Source: Isochrysis galbana
Lineage: Eukaryota; Haptophyta; Isochrysidales; Isochrysidaceae
DNA length: 50,204 bases
Assembly: GCA_018136815.1 (NCBI GenBank)
Contig: CM030942.1
Location: 472,380-522,583 of the forward strand
Direction: 5' to 3'
Shown: one piece after another, positions 41,763-50,204 of the stretch
How positions within the stretch are numbered: position 1 is the first letter of the stretch
Layout: each line of letters opens with the position of its first letter
Program-made: the position numbers and the translations under genes
The notes under the pieces: generated by a model
The model's input: only the letters and a program-made list of their open reading frames with translations
Databases searched by the model: none
Told to the model about the DNA's origin: nothing

Positions 41763-42643
41763 CCGTGCGCGGTCGCTTTCGTCGGCCTTGACGCAGGCGT
41801 CGAATCTGAAGTCTACAGCCTTGGCCATAGTGGGAGCTATGGATCTCAAGACTGAGTTGGGACTATCCTTCAGTTGGTGGGAAGTCCCAATCCTTCACTC
41901 TCGAAAGTTGTGTGGCTTTCAAGCTCAGGGTCCTACAAATACACCGAAATCGTAGGACGCGGTCCTATAATGTAGGACGGAACTTTTTAGCCGTAAACCT
42001 CTTAGTCGGAATCACAGAGGTCATTAAAGAGGAGCCTAAGATATTTAAGGGAGGATAACCTGAGCCAACACCGGAACAAAGGACGAACCACAGTCTCCCG
42101 CCCCCTTCTCGCCAACTCCTGGCCGAAGCAGCGCGCGCGGCCTCCCCGGAACCAGCTTCTCCGAAAATGAGGGAACTGGGAAAGGGGGAGGGGGTTGTTA
42201 GGGGTTAAGGTCGGGTAGGATGGAGGTACACTAGCACACTGCCTCACGCCGCACACGTAGCGGGGAATTTTAAGAAAAGATTTTTTTTTCGTGATGCGCA
42301 CTCCGCGTTGTGTACGGGGTATTGCGGGTGCCTCACCCACCTCGTGGTTTTGCCTGTGTAAGGGCTCTTCCATAAAATTTTGTCCGCCGCTCTTTGGATT
42401 CTCCCGTGGAACCATTTAGGGGCTGCCAATGTTTGCACCCAGTAGCGTGGTGCAGTACCTGTGCAGTACCTGTGGTCCCAATTATAATACTACTACTTGT
42501 TAATACTACCGATAAAAACTGCAATAACAATAATAGTAGTAGTAATGATGTAGTAATATACAGGCACGCGCATGAGCATGCACCAAATACACATATACAC
42601 ATAGGCCCCGGACCCCGGAAACCGCAAAATTGCGTCGCGCTGC

Positions 42644-43224
42644 CTAGTCCTCCTCTTCATGCTCCCCCTCTTCACTTTCCTCACCATCCTCTGCCAAAGG
42701 ATCATCAATCTCCATCTCCGTTTCCCACTCCAGCACGATGTCTGCTTTCTCGCTTGCGAAATTGCGCTCCAACAGGAGATTAGTGTGGCAACGCACCAGC
42801 CGGTCAACAGTGTGCTGGCCAAGGCGGTTCCGCTTCTTCGAATGGATCCAACCTTCAATCGACCACGCATGCTCACAGCCTGAGGCAGAGCACGAGAGGG
42901 ACAAAAGACGGGCAGCAACAGCAACGTACCGCATCAAATGGGGCCACGCACGCAGGTAAGTATTTGCCCACTGGTGCGGGGGCATGCGTCGTGCGGCCTT
43001 CGAAAACGCGACCTCGTCGCTCAAATCGAACGTTGACGTCTTGAGCGCGATCTCGTACGATGAGTAATCCGCAATGATCTCCGAGTAGGTGTGCTCTGCG
43101 GTGGCCATCTTTTTGAAGACCACTTTGATCTCTTGGAACTCGGAGTCCTCAATTTCACGGCGACAATACTCGGGCGCGAGGCGTCTCTCCCATCCTCCCC
43201 ACTTCCCTCGCGTGGAGCCCTTAC
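42644..43224 (-). pseudogene. hAT transposase dimerisation domain, fragment
   Basis: The minus strand reads YCRREIEDSEFQEI, FSKAARRMPPHQWANTYLRA, ARLLSLSCSASGCEHAWSIE and SKKRNRLGQHTVDRLVRCH, then an acidic tail and a stop at 42644. SASxxExxxS followed by KKRNRL is the hAT C-terminal dimerisation signature. It is a different lineage from the copy at 10175-10541. The upstream end stops at the TTAA where a piggyBac-type element is inserted (43225). The N-terminal part has not been found to the right of that element. Confidence 0.75.
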
Positions 43225-43228
43225 TTAA

Positions 43229-43853
43229 CCCTAGTAGGTGCCTATAAACCGGGGAATTTAGGTGCCTACATTCGGGTGATGCAGGGGGCAGAACAGTCAT
43301 ATTTTTGGCTGGGTTGCCTGCATATAGGCAGGATAGAACCCCCTAAGCAGCATGACTTGAGTACAGAAGGTTACAATGCATTTTCAGAGCGGCGAAAACG
43401 GCGAAAATGTAAAAACAGCCAAAAACAGCCAAAAACCCCCGACTACTCTAGAAGACATCGGTGACACGCAAAAAAACAAGGAATGTGGTAATAAGCGCCC
43501 ACTCCTGCACGACAGGCCAAACATTTGAACTGGGGCCGCTTTGGTTTCGCCACAGCACACTGAGCATAGCCACACACTCCCTTTTGGGGTGACACACGGA
43601 CGGCCTTCTGCGGGCCACGGAAACCGCCTTGCCGGCTCGCGCCAACCTTTCGTGGCAACGTTCTCCCGCGCTTCTAAAACCAAGCACCATTGACGAATTT
43701 ATGATTGGGAGATCTAACCAGGCCTGGGAGGGGTCCCATTTCGCATCAGGAGGCCCCCTAGGGCCCTCCTAGTGCCCTTAGGGGCTCCCAATATAGCCAT
43801 ATGTACTAAAAACGTCCCGACCGTCCGCCTCGCGGACTAGGCACCTACTAGGG
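43229..43853. mobile_element. piggyBac-type DNA transposon, internally deleted
   Basis: The 625-bp element starts CCCTAGTAGGTGCCTA and ends with its reverse complement. It is flanked by TTAA at 43225-43228 and 43854-43857. TTAA target sites and CCCTAG ends are hallmarks of piggyBac elements. Its interior encodes, on the minus strand, a cysteine/histidine cluster like the C-terminal domain of piggyBac transposases (43443-43560). The catalytic domain is gone, so it could only move using a transposase from elsewhere. Confidence 0.85.
43443..43658 (-). pseudogene. piggyBac transposase C-terminal cysteine-rich domain
   Basis: The minus-strand frame contains GYAQCAVAKPKRPQFKCLAC and then YYHIPCFFACHRC. 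The order C-x-x-x-C, C-x-x-C, PCF and xxCH is that of the zinc-binding tail of piggyBac transposases (CxxC...CxxC...PCFxxYH). It lies inside the TTAA-flanked element and near its left end, as expected for a 3' coding end. No upstream catalytic region is present. The first ATG of the frame is probably not a real start. Confidence 0.6.
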
Positions 43854-44149
43854 TTAAGCCCCAGATCGGTGGTCGCCTGCCTCCCGGGGCGGGGTTTTGT
43901 TTTTTGGCCGCGGGCTCGGGGCCCCCCCCTCGCCGAGAGAGACCGATCTCGGCCCGATCTCGTCTCGAGATGTGGTCTCGCCGCCTGATGCGCTTCGTCA
44001 ACGAGAGCGCGGACGAGACCTGCCACGCTCGCCCACGCCGAGCCCCCCTTGGCCACCCTCTCAGTACACAAGTTATCGGCCGAATTCATGTGAGAATGGC
44101 CACGGGGAGCCGTCGGGGTAGACGGCTCATTAGAGAGGAATCTCTGCTC

Positions 44150-44420
44150 TCTCTCCCACCCCCCGAACGCGCGCCCCCCCCCCCCCCTCTCTCTCTCTGA
44201 TCTCCGTGATTTCATTAAATATCCACGTGAGCTCATTCGTGTTTCACTGGTGGTCTCTTCTTCATCAATTGCCCCCCCTCTCTCCCTCTCCCTCCCCCAG
44301 AACGCCCCTCTCTCTCTCTCATCCACGTCATTTCATTAGAAACCAATGGGAATATATTATATTCTCGCTCGATGTCTCCAGTTCATCAGTTGCCCACCCC
44401 TTCTCGCCATACATTCATTC
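44150..44420. repeat. Tandem duplication of CT-rich leader (about 135 bp)
   Basis: CTCTCTCTCTGATCTCCGTG..ATTTCATTAAAT..TCATCAATTGCCC at about 44185-44275 recurs as CTCTCTCTCATCCACGTCAT..TTTCATTAGAAA..TCATCAGTTGCCC at about 44310-44400. CT-rich and poly-G tracts continue to 44780. This is the 5' region of the secreted-protein gene. The interval 43860-44785 holds no other gene I can support. Confidence 0.55.
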
Positions 44421-44784
44421 TTTTCGTTCTCTCTCTGCGCGGCGGCGGGGGGGGGGGGGGGGGGGAATCCTCCGGGTCTCTCTCTCTCTCTCTCTTCCGG
44501 CTCTCGGAGATCCTCCACACCCATTTCCGCCGCCCGTGGGTTTCTTCCTCTCTTCTGGGCGATCTATCATCCTACCCCGAGGCCTTCTCTCTCTCTCTCT
44601 ACGCTCTGCGCACACCCGGGCGTCGTCATCTCTCTCTCTCTCTCTCCCCCCCCCCCCCCCCCTCCCCCCAGCCCCTTTCATCGTTCCCCTCCCGGTTTTC
44701 TAATCTCTCTTCCTCCATTATTCTGTCTTCCTCTCTTTCTCTCCCTCCCTCCCTCCCTCTCTCTCTCTCGTCTCTCTCTCTCTC

Positions 44785-45702
44785 ATGGTGCCCCTCCTCT
44801 CCTCTCTCCTCCTCGCCTCCTCCTCGCTGCTTCCCCTCGTGCGACCCGCACAGGCCCCCGCGCGCGCTGGATCCGCGCGCCTCACCGCGGCTGGCGACGA
44901 GCTGCGCCACTGCCTCTCGCGCGCGAGGGACGCGAGGGAGAGGGCTAGCTGCTTCGAGGCCTTCTCGGTGGAGGAGCTTCTCGATGATGGAGAGCTGGTG
45001 AGAGAGAGGGACAGGGAGGGGAGGGAGGGGGCGGGACGGGACGGGAGGGGACGGGAGGGGCGGGACGGGCGGGACGGGAGAGATAGGGAGAGGGGGAGAG
45101 AGAGGGGGGAGAGGGGGGGGGATGAGAGAGAGAGGAGATGAGAGAGAGGGAGGGAGGGAGAGCGAGAGGGGCGGGTGGGGGGGGGGCAAGCGGATTCGGA
45201 GAGTTCCTCTTCGACGCCATATGAAGAGCTGTCGATTGCCTATGAGAAGGGGAGGGATGAGCCAGGTTGCATCGTCGGGCGGAGAGTGCATGGCGACAAC
45301 TGGGATGAAGGGGGTCGGCAGGGGACCCAGCACGGAAAGTAGGTGGGGGCTTGACAGTCAATGTGAATCAATACAAGAGGGCGTCCACAACTTCCACAAC
45401 TTCTCCGAATTAGAGAATTCAGAAGTTCGTAAGGGGGAGGATGGCGGAGGACGATCGCCATCCTCGCTTCAGTGATACCCACCTGTACCTGTCGGAGTTA
45501 GTCTGCCTCCCTTTCTGGCTCATGCTTTTCATCCCAACTCACCCTCCACCTCTGCTCATAGATCTTTGGCGACGGGCAGCTCGCCAATAGCCGCATCGAT
45601 AGGATCGGCGCCGGCTTACTCCAAGAGAGTCGCATGGCTTCGGCGGGGCACAACGAGCAGTCGCAGCGCAAGCCGATGGGCGGCTCGGGCTATTTGGCCT
45701 GA
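44785..45702 (+). CDS. Small secreted protein, two exons
   Basis: Exon 1 is 44785-44997 and exon 2 is 45562-45702 (GTGAGA..CATAG intron, phase 0), giving 117 aa. The start MVPLLSSLLLASSSLLPLV is a signal peptide with a likely cut near ..RPAQA. The mature region has ELRHCLSRARDARERASCFE, with two cysteines that could pair, then FSVEELLDDGEL across the junction into IFGDGQLANSRID, and a polar C-terminus ending MGGSGYLA. No family is recognised. The intron is long and purine-rich (45000-45180). The junction was chosen because DDGEL-IFGDGQ keeps the frame open and no other acceptor nearby does as well. Confidence 0.5.
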
Positions 45703-46240
45703 GCCCCGCGCGGGAGGGCTTACACAGAAGGCTATCTGCGATCGGCTGCTGAACACGTGGCGGTCCTTGCACATCCATGGCGGCGTTAACCCTTTCCTGT
45801 TTGACGGCGTCTTCTGCCCCATGGCGCCCAGCCGCGTGTCCCTCCGTTGTTGCCGTTGCCGCCACGCCCGATCTGAATCACCGTGTGCAAACGTATGCGC
45901 CACTGAGCACTACTGCATGGCGCACGCTCGTCTCGTGTGTGGAGCACTAGCGGTCGAGGGCAATCTTCTCACGTCTGCTGTGGCCAGTATGTTCCACGCT
46001 TATCGCCCCTTGGACTTCGACTTGTACGCATTGGAGGGGATGGCCCCCCGCCCCTCGTTCTAGCACTCACACGCGCAGGCCTTCCAGCTGGTTCGTTGCT
46101 TGCGCAGAACGTGGGATGACGCTCGAGGGTGTACATTACTATTGTTGTTGTTGCCTCCTCTATCTTGATCGCCGGATGCCTAGAGCCTAGAGTGATATGT
46201 ACACAACTTATTGTTGAAATAGGGGTCGATGGGGAGGCGC

Positions 46241-46263
46241 CAACTAAGTTTAAGTCTATACTT
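46241..46263 (+). repeat. Retroposon hairpin-type motif (CAACTAAGTTTAAGTC)
   Basis: CAACTAAGTTTAAGTCTATA resembles the reverse complement of the terminal motif AAGTATAAACTTAGTTG of retroposon copies A-C. It is followed 9 bp later by an ATG (46272). It probably marks another 5' end, but the rest of a retroposon is not recognisable before the LINE-related sequence starts at 46328. Confidence 0.4.
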
Positions 46264-46327
46264 TGGCTTCACATGGGGGAGGCGCCTCATGCCCTTATTC
46301 CCCTCAAGCTCCAGCTCCCCTCCGTGT

Positions 46328-46784
46328 AAAAAAATCTTTTCAATATTACCGCTACTTGGACGGCGCGAGGCAGAGTGCTTGTGCGCTGCTCCCTACTACC
46401 TACTACTACTACCCACTACCCTTCCTAATCCACCGCGTCACCGTCAACCCTTTGCTCCCCTCCCCCAATTCCCTCAAAACGGAGTCTCTGGTCTTTAGGT
46501 TCGGGGAGGTCGTGCGCGTAGCTTGCTGCTTCGAGTAGGTGTTTGAGAGAAGGGGGTGGGAGTCTGTGCTTATTTCGCTCGGGCGCGAACTATCGTTAAA
46601 AATGATAGATGATAGGGGCATGGATATGACATGTGACATGGAGCGCGCCACGCTCCCCTCCTCCCTCCCGGCCCACCCCGCCGCGCCGACCGACCAGAAG
46701 ATGACCGACGCCGCACAACCACAACGCCCTCCTCACGCAGGACCCACGACCGTTCAGGTGACCGCGCGCCACCACTACCACTAG
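46328..46784 (+). mobile_element. LINE-related 5' leader with ORF1-like start (MERA type)
   Basis: An A-run at 46328 leads into ATCTTTTCAATATTACCGCT, GGACGGCGCGAGGCAGAGTG and a CTACTACC-rich stretch, a diverged copy of 40856-41045. After GAACTATCGTTAAAAATGAT (palindrome-type) comes an ATG at 46640 encoding MERATLPSSLPAHPAAPTDQ and on to a stop at 46784. This has the same order as the 41-kb copy: terminal sequence, palindrome, M(E/Q)RA frame. Confidence 0.5.
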
Positions 46785-46808
46785 GCCCAGCAGCCAGCAG
46801 TGTGCAGT

Positions 46809-46960
46809 GTTGGTGCGTCGGCTCGTCAGCTAACACCAACCTAGAGCTTACACTTAGCGTCAGTAGCACTAGCTAGCGTCAGCTAATGCTCGACTGTCAG
46901 CTAACGTCAGTTGTTGGGCTCAGAGCAAGCCAGGTGTCGGCTAACGTCAGCTGCTGAGAT
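46809..46960. mobile_element. Possible hAT MITE end (CAGTGTTGG)
   Basis: CAGTGTTGGTGCGTCGGCTC then TCAGCTAACACCAAC parallels the end of the 28589-29039 element (CAGTGATGGTGCATCAGTTC then TCAGCTGACACCAAC). Repeated CAGCTAACGTCAG motifs follow. The other end is not found. Confidence 0.4.
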
Positions 46961-46974
46961 CCGCCATAGCAAAA

Positions 46975-47020
46975 GCAAAAAAAAAAGCGCGCGCGCGCGC
47001 GTGCGCGCGCGCGCGCAGCA
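46975..47020. repeat. Alternating (GC)n tract
   Basis: An A-run is followed by about 35 bp of almost perfect GCGCGC/GTGCGC alternation ending GCGCAGCA. Alternating purine-pyrimidine DNA of this length favours the left-handed Z form. No gene depends on it directly in this window. Confidence 0.9.
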
Positions 47021-47289
47021 TTTCCCCCCCTCTGCTGAAGAGGCCGGACCGCTGGCGAGTTGAATATGAAAACTCCGCCCCGCCAATCGAGGAATGTCGG
47101 ATAAAGGGGTTCGGTTCTTTACCCCAATTTCTACATTGTACCCCAAACTTGCAGCAATGGGATGGAGCACTTATTTAGTGGTGGAGGCTAAGAAATTTGA
47201 TTCATAGGTCTATTATGATGTGATCTACAATACCTCTACGGGCATCAACGCCCAACTCGCTCGTCACGCACGATTTTAAAGCAACATTT

Positions 47290-47410
47290 TGAACTCCACT
47301 TGGACACGGACGTCTCCCCGGGGTATGGAACTGTCGAGTCGAGCGGAGCCGGAGGGCTCTGAGCCACTCCGTCGCGAGCAGCACCGGCGGCTAGCGCGGC
47401 GCTTTGGCCC
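47290..47410 (+). repeat. Diverged copy of the 34.75-kb coding fragment
   Basis: CCACTCCGTCGCGAGCAGCA and then CGGCGGCTAGCGCGGCGCTT match the minus strand at about 34745-34810 (CCACTCCGTCGCGAGCGGCA, CGGCGGCTATCGCGGCGTTT). In the same sense the plus frame reads SHSVASSTGG, then a stop, where the other copy has NHSVASGTGGYRG. This piece is degraded. Confidence 0.6.
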
Positions 47411-47538
47411 TCCTCCCCACCGGGAGTCGGGTGAATGAAATTCTGGACTGGGTCGGGCAACCCCATTTGGGTGTCTGGACGGGGAACGAACGGCGAACGA
47501 AGGGCTGTGGGGCGGCGAGGCGCTCCTAGCGGCCCTAG

Positions 47539-48662
47539 TGTGATGGGTTGTAAGAGATTGTTAGACCTACAAAGAACTCTTCCCTCAGGGAGGGAGCCTA
47601 AGCTGCTTGAGTGCAGCGACGCAGCGAACAACGACGGACAACGAAGCTGAGAACAACAGGATACACCGACTCACGAACACACCGGAATCATTCACCCAAA
47701 CCAAGCAAATTATCAAGCAACCGCGACCCCAAATCACCGATAACTCAAACACGTCGCGAGAGACGGAGAGAGAGAGCGAGAGAGAGAGAGAGACTCCGCA
47801 GCGACGGCCGGAGCGTGTCTCCGTTGTAACTTCCCACGTAGCGGAGAGTCCGAAGGGGAGCGTCGTGTCGCGCGACCACGGCGATCACTTTGGATACAGA
47901 TCGCAACGAGATGTCTTCACGACAGAGGAAATCTTGCCGTTGAGCGTGAACCTTCTAGACGCTTCTAACGAACAACCCTGAGTAGCAACCAAGGGGAAGG
48001 AACACCAAAGGGGCCAAGGGCTTGCATGTAGCTTGCATCAAGGGGAAAGATTCCCTCACCTAGGAAGCGAACCTACACCGGTCTCCAAGGGGAGATGGCA
48101 AATTAAACCTCAAATCTCGAGCGGATAGAGCAACCGACTCGCTCGCCAAACACCTTGACCGAGAAGAAAGAAGCAAGGACCTACAAGCCAAGGGTAGCGG
48201 ACCTAGGGAATGTGAGAGGAAATTTCCGAACGCCAACGCCAAACGCCGGAAGGCAACGAAACCCTAACCAAGCCAAGCGGAACCTACGAAGAACAGGCCT
48301 GGACGACAACGACAACGAAAGTGAAAGTGAGCAAGTCCCAAGCAAGAACCGGAACTCAACAAGAAACAACAAGCCTTGCAAGAAGCTAAACAAGCCTTCA
48401 CAAGGTAACTCGAGAGCCTGAGACAAGCGCGCAGCGAGTGACAGGCGACCTGGCTCCTTTAGGTAAAGATTACCCGAAAGGAGGAAACCTGGAATCTAGA
48501 CCTGACAAACAGGCTAGAAGGAACGAAACGAGAACCCGAATTCTAGATCGCTAGGGACGAACCCTACCAACCTAGATGTACCTGAGCTTCACCGTGTGGC
48601 CGCACGGCGAAGGACCTGGAAACAAGAGCCTGGAAATCGCATCATCTAGGATGAATGCGACA
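47539..48662 (-). repeat. 3' LTR of Ty3/gypsy element
   Basis: Reading on the minus strand, the LTR starts TGTCGCATTCATCC at 48662, directly after a CGGGGGG polypurine tract (48663-48669). It probably ends ..CCCATCACA near 47539. The right boundary is well supported because a solo fragment at 20130-20293 ends at the same base. The left boundary is inferred from the TG..CA rule. The length is about 1.1 kb. The other LTR is outside the window. Confidence 0.65.
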
Positions 48663-49039
48663 CCCCCCGACTAAGATCGAGACGTCTCCCGATGTCGAGC
48701 GGTGAACCTGGAAACAGAGACCTGGAACCTGGAACTTGGGCTGACCAGAGGTCAGAATCGGAACAAGAAGCAACGGAACATAGCGAGCGAAACGTGGAGA
48801 CAAGAACACCCTTTGGATCCAAAGCGAGCACGAAATCGGCGGCTTAACGCGGCGGCCTCTTTCGTACGCACTGCCCCACCCACTTCTCCCTTTTACAGGA
48901 GCTTTGCTCGGGTGTTGCGCCGGGTGTAGAGCGCAGGCAGCACGCGTTCATCACCTCCATGATTCGCTCTTGAACTCGGAGCCCTAGCCGAGGCGTGGGG
49001 CTAGCCTAGGGGGACGGGTCCCTTACCCAAGACATGGGA

Positions 49040-50200
49040 TCAACGAGAGTGGAGCCTGGAGCGAGTGCGCGAAGACGGCGCATCGAGAACGGGAGGAAGA
49101 GGAGTATTCCTGGCCGACGAAGAAGTTGCTTCCGGGGACTCAACATCTTCTGGACAAGTCTCTTCGACGGAGCGATCATAATCATCAAGCAAATCAGAAC
49201 AACGACGGAGCAACTCGGAACGAGGCTCCCAGGTGGCTTCTCGAAGAGAATAGCCACGCCACTTCACGAGGTACTCGGTAGAATCGCCATGGCTACGACG
49301 ATCGAGCAACTTCTCAACGATGTACTCGTCGTCAGCCAGCGGCTCTTCATCAACGAAAGTATGATACGGCCGGAGGTTCGAGATGTGCACCTCCTCCTTG
49401 ACTAACCGGTTCTCCAGATCACGGAGTCGGTACCTAGTGTCGGACAGAGCCTCTACGACGCGGTAGGGACCCGAGTAGATGAATTGCAACTTGTTGGCAT
49501 GGCCTGGTAATCGCATGCAGACGCGATCCCTAGGTTCGAAACGCGCTGGTCTTTGAGACTTGATGGTAGCGTCACGGACTGACTCAGCCTGAGCGGCTAG
49601 GGTAGCCTCGAGAGCGCTGGACCAAGAGAGGCGGAGGCTCGCATTGAGCCTGGATGCGTACGAGCGAACGTCGGCGGACGCCGCCTCGAGAGCAGTTGGC
49701 GAAACAGACTTCGGATCAGAGAGTTGAGCGGGCAGACGCAGCTCACGCCCAAAGATCAAAGACGCTGGAGACCGGGAGGTAACACGACCGGAAGAAGCCC
49801 TCAACGAGAGGAGTAGGAACGGCAAATGGTCGACCCAATGACCGCCACCCTCGTTCGAGGCGCGCATCAAACGAATGAGCGTTTGCTGAGCGCGTTCGAC
49901 GAAGCCTACACCCTCATGTCGATACGGCTCTGTACTCGACAAATCAGTCCCGGTGAGCTCCAGAATACGCGAAACAAGAACCGAACAAAGATTCGAACCG
50001 GCGTCGGTTCGAAGCTGCCTAGGGACTCCATAACGCGTCACAATCAAGCGGATGAACATGTCCAAGGCCATCTCCGACGAGGGATCCCCATTCGACGGCT
50101 CAGCCTCAATCCATCGAGTGAGCGAGTCGATGAAGACGACCAGCTTGTCGTAACCCGAGACTCCAGGCACGAAGTTGTGAGTGGGAGCCAGTGAGAGCAC
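49040..50200 (-). CDS. Ty3/gypsy (chromovirus) polyprotein: integrase and chromodomain, partial
   Basis: The frame enters from beyond the right edge and stops at 49040, so only the last 386 or so residues are visible. In order: integrase core with the first Asp in KLVVFIDSLTRWIEA, the second in LRTDAGSNL and the Glu in VGFVERAQQTLIRLM. Then come the integrase C-terminal MRLPGHANKLQFIYSGPYRV motif and a chromodomain (EYIVEKLLDR, TEYLVKWRGYSLREATWEP). Integrase inserts element cDNA. The chromodomain of chromoviruses binds modified histone tails and directs insertion, often to heterochromatin. No stop interrupts the visible part. The zinc-binding HHCC domain and reverse transcriptase lie outside the window. 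Confidence 0.9.
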   Translation of the reverse strand: MLSLAPTHNFVPGVSGYDKLVVFIDSLTRWIEAEPSNGDPSSEMALDMFIRLIVTRYGVPRQLRTDAGSNLCSVLVSRILELTGTDLSSTEPYRHEGVGFVERAQQTLIRLMRASNEGGGHWVDHLPFLLLSLRASSGRVTSRSPASLIFGRELRLPAQLSDPKSVSPTALEAASADVRSYASRLNASLRLSWSSALEATLAAQAESVRDATIKSQRPARFEPRDRVCMRLPGHANKLQFIYSGPYRVVEALSDTRYRLRDLENRLVKEEVHISNLRPYHTFVDEEPLADDEYIVEKLLDRRSHGDSTEYLVKWRGYSLREATWEPRSELLRRCSDLLDDYDRSVEETCPEDVESPEATSSSARNTPLPPVLDAPSSRTRSRLHSR

Positions 50201-50204
50201 GTCG

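Larger units (their letters stand above)
40856..42289 (+). mobile_element. Composite unit bounded by inverted LINE terminal sequences
   Basis: The left end (40856-41045) starts AAAAAAATCTTCTTAAAAAT and carries CCCGCTACATGTGCGGCG. The right end (about 42100-42289) is its inverted, diverged copy, ending CCGCACACGTAGCGGGGAA and a T-run. Between them lie a hairpin and ORF1-like start (41093), a gypsy-LTR fragment (41665-41762) and LINE 3' untranslated sequence (from about 41990). The right end is the same sequence that terminates the LINEs at 17709 and 30520. Either this is a deleted element with inverted ends or two fragments in opposite orientation. No target duplication was found. Confidence 0.5.

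Noticed and set aside
45720..46063. Cysteine-rich plus-strand frame downstream of the small secreted protein
   Set aside because: No start, splice site or family motif. It follows a clear stop of the secreted protein in another frame.
47607..48421. Charged open frames within the LTR region
   Set aside because: They lie inside an LTR whose boundaries are supported by a solo fragment. Compositional Glu/Arg runs explain them.
1..50204. CRISPR arrays, bacterial operons, ribosomal RNA, telomere repeats
   Set aside because: No regularly spaced direct repeats with unique spacers, no Shine-Dalgarno-type gene packing, no recognisable rRNA blocks, and no runs of telomeric hexamers or heptamers were seen.

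Overview
The window is nuclear DNA of a GC-rich, intron-bearing unicellular eukaryote, most plausibly a marine microalga. The evidence is GT-AG introns of about 40-640 bp, a WD40 mRNA-decapping scaffold, a membrane hybrid histidine kinase, an NhaC-type antiporter, and dense LINE, Ty3/gypsy, hAT and piggyBac debris. I do not name a species; haptophyte or pelagophyte is a guess from gene style.

Host genes. (1) 3253-7514 (+): seven-exon EDC4/Varicose-type decapping scaffold, 963 aa. (2) 12516-13214 (-): single-exon secreted protein with three SWYD repeats, family unknown. (3) 19289-19808 (-): two-exon protein with an acidic N-terminus and a small beta-rich domain. (4) 22737-24219 (+): four-exon ankyrin-repeat protein, 367 aa. 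(5) 30668-33686 (+): seven-exon NhaC-family antiporter, 678 aa. (6) 36290-38970 (-): five-exon hybrid histidine kinase, 704 aa. (7) 44785-45702 (+): two-exon small secreted protein. Broken or unrecognised coding stretches lie at 8298-9970, 18296-19256, 26820-27630 (a second histidine kinase), 28229-28611 and 34613-35340.

Mobile DNA. A 5'-truncated LINE (14335-17709) has its reverse-transcriptase frame split by a 755-bp retroposon flanked by a 16-bp target duplication. A sister retroposon (8881-9755, 18-bp duplication) splits another reading frame. A Ty3/gypsy chromovirus (integrase plus chromodomain, 3' LTR) runs off the right edge. hAT elements are present as a 795-bp copy with an 8-bp duplication (9991-10785), a 451-bp MITE (28589-29039) and transposase pieces at 420-590 and 42644-43224. 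A piggyBac-type element with TTAA duplications sits at 43229-43853 and keeps the C-terminal cysteine domain of its transposase.

Patterns that cut across these features: a short palindrome followed by an ATG recurs about nine times at the 5' ends of retroposon-like units. The LINE 3' terminal sequence also occurs inverted upstream of ORF1-like starts, so some units look bounded by inverted copies of one terminal sequence. Two near-identical 205-bp direct repeats bracket the LINE. Long homopurine or poly-G tracts occur in introns and leaders.

The unique genes do not form one pathway. The window is a set of separate housekeeping, signalling and transport genes in a repeat-rich region. Exon boundaries were read by eye from splice signals and frame continuity, without transcript data.
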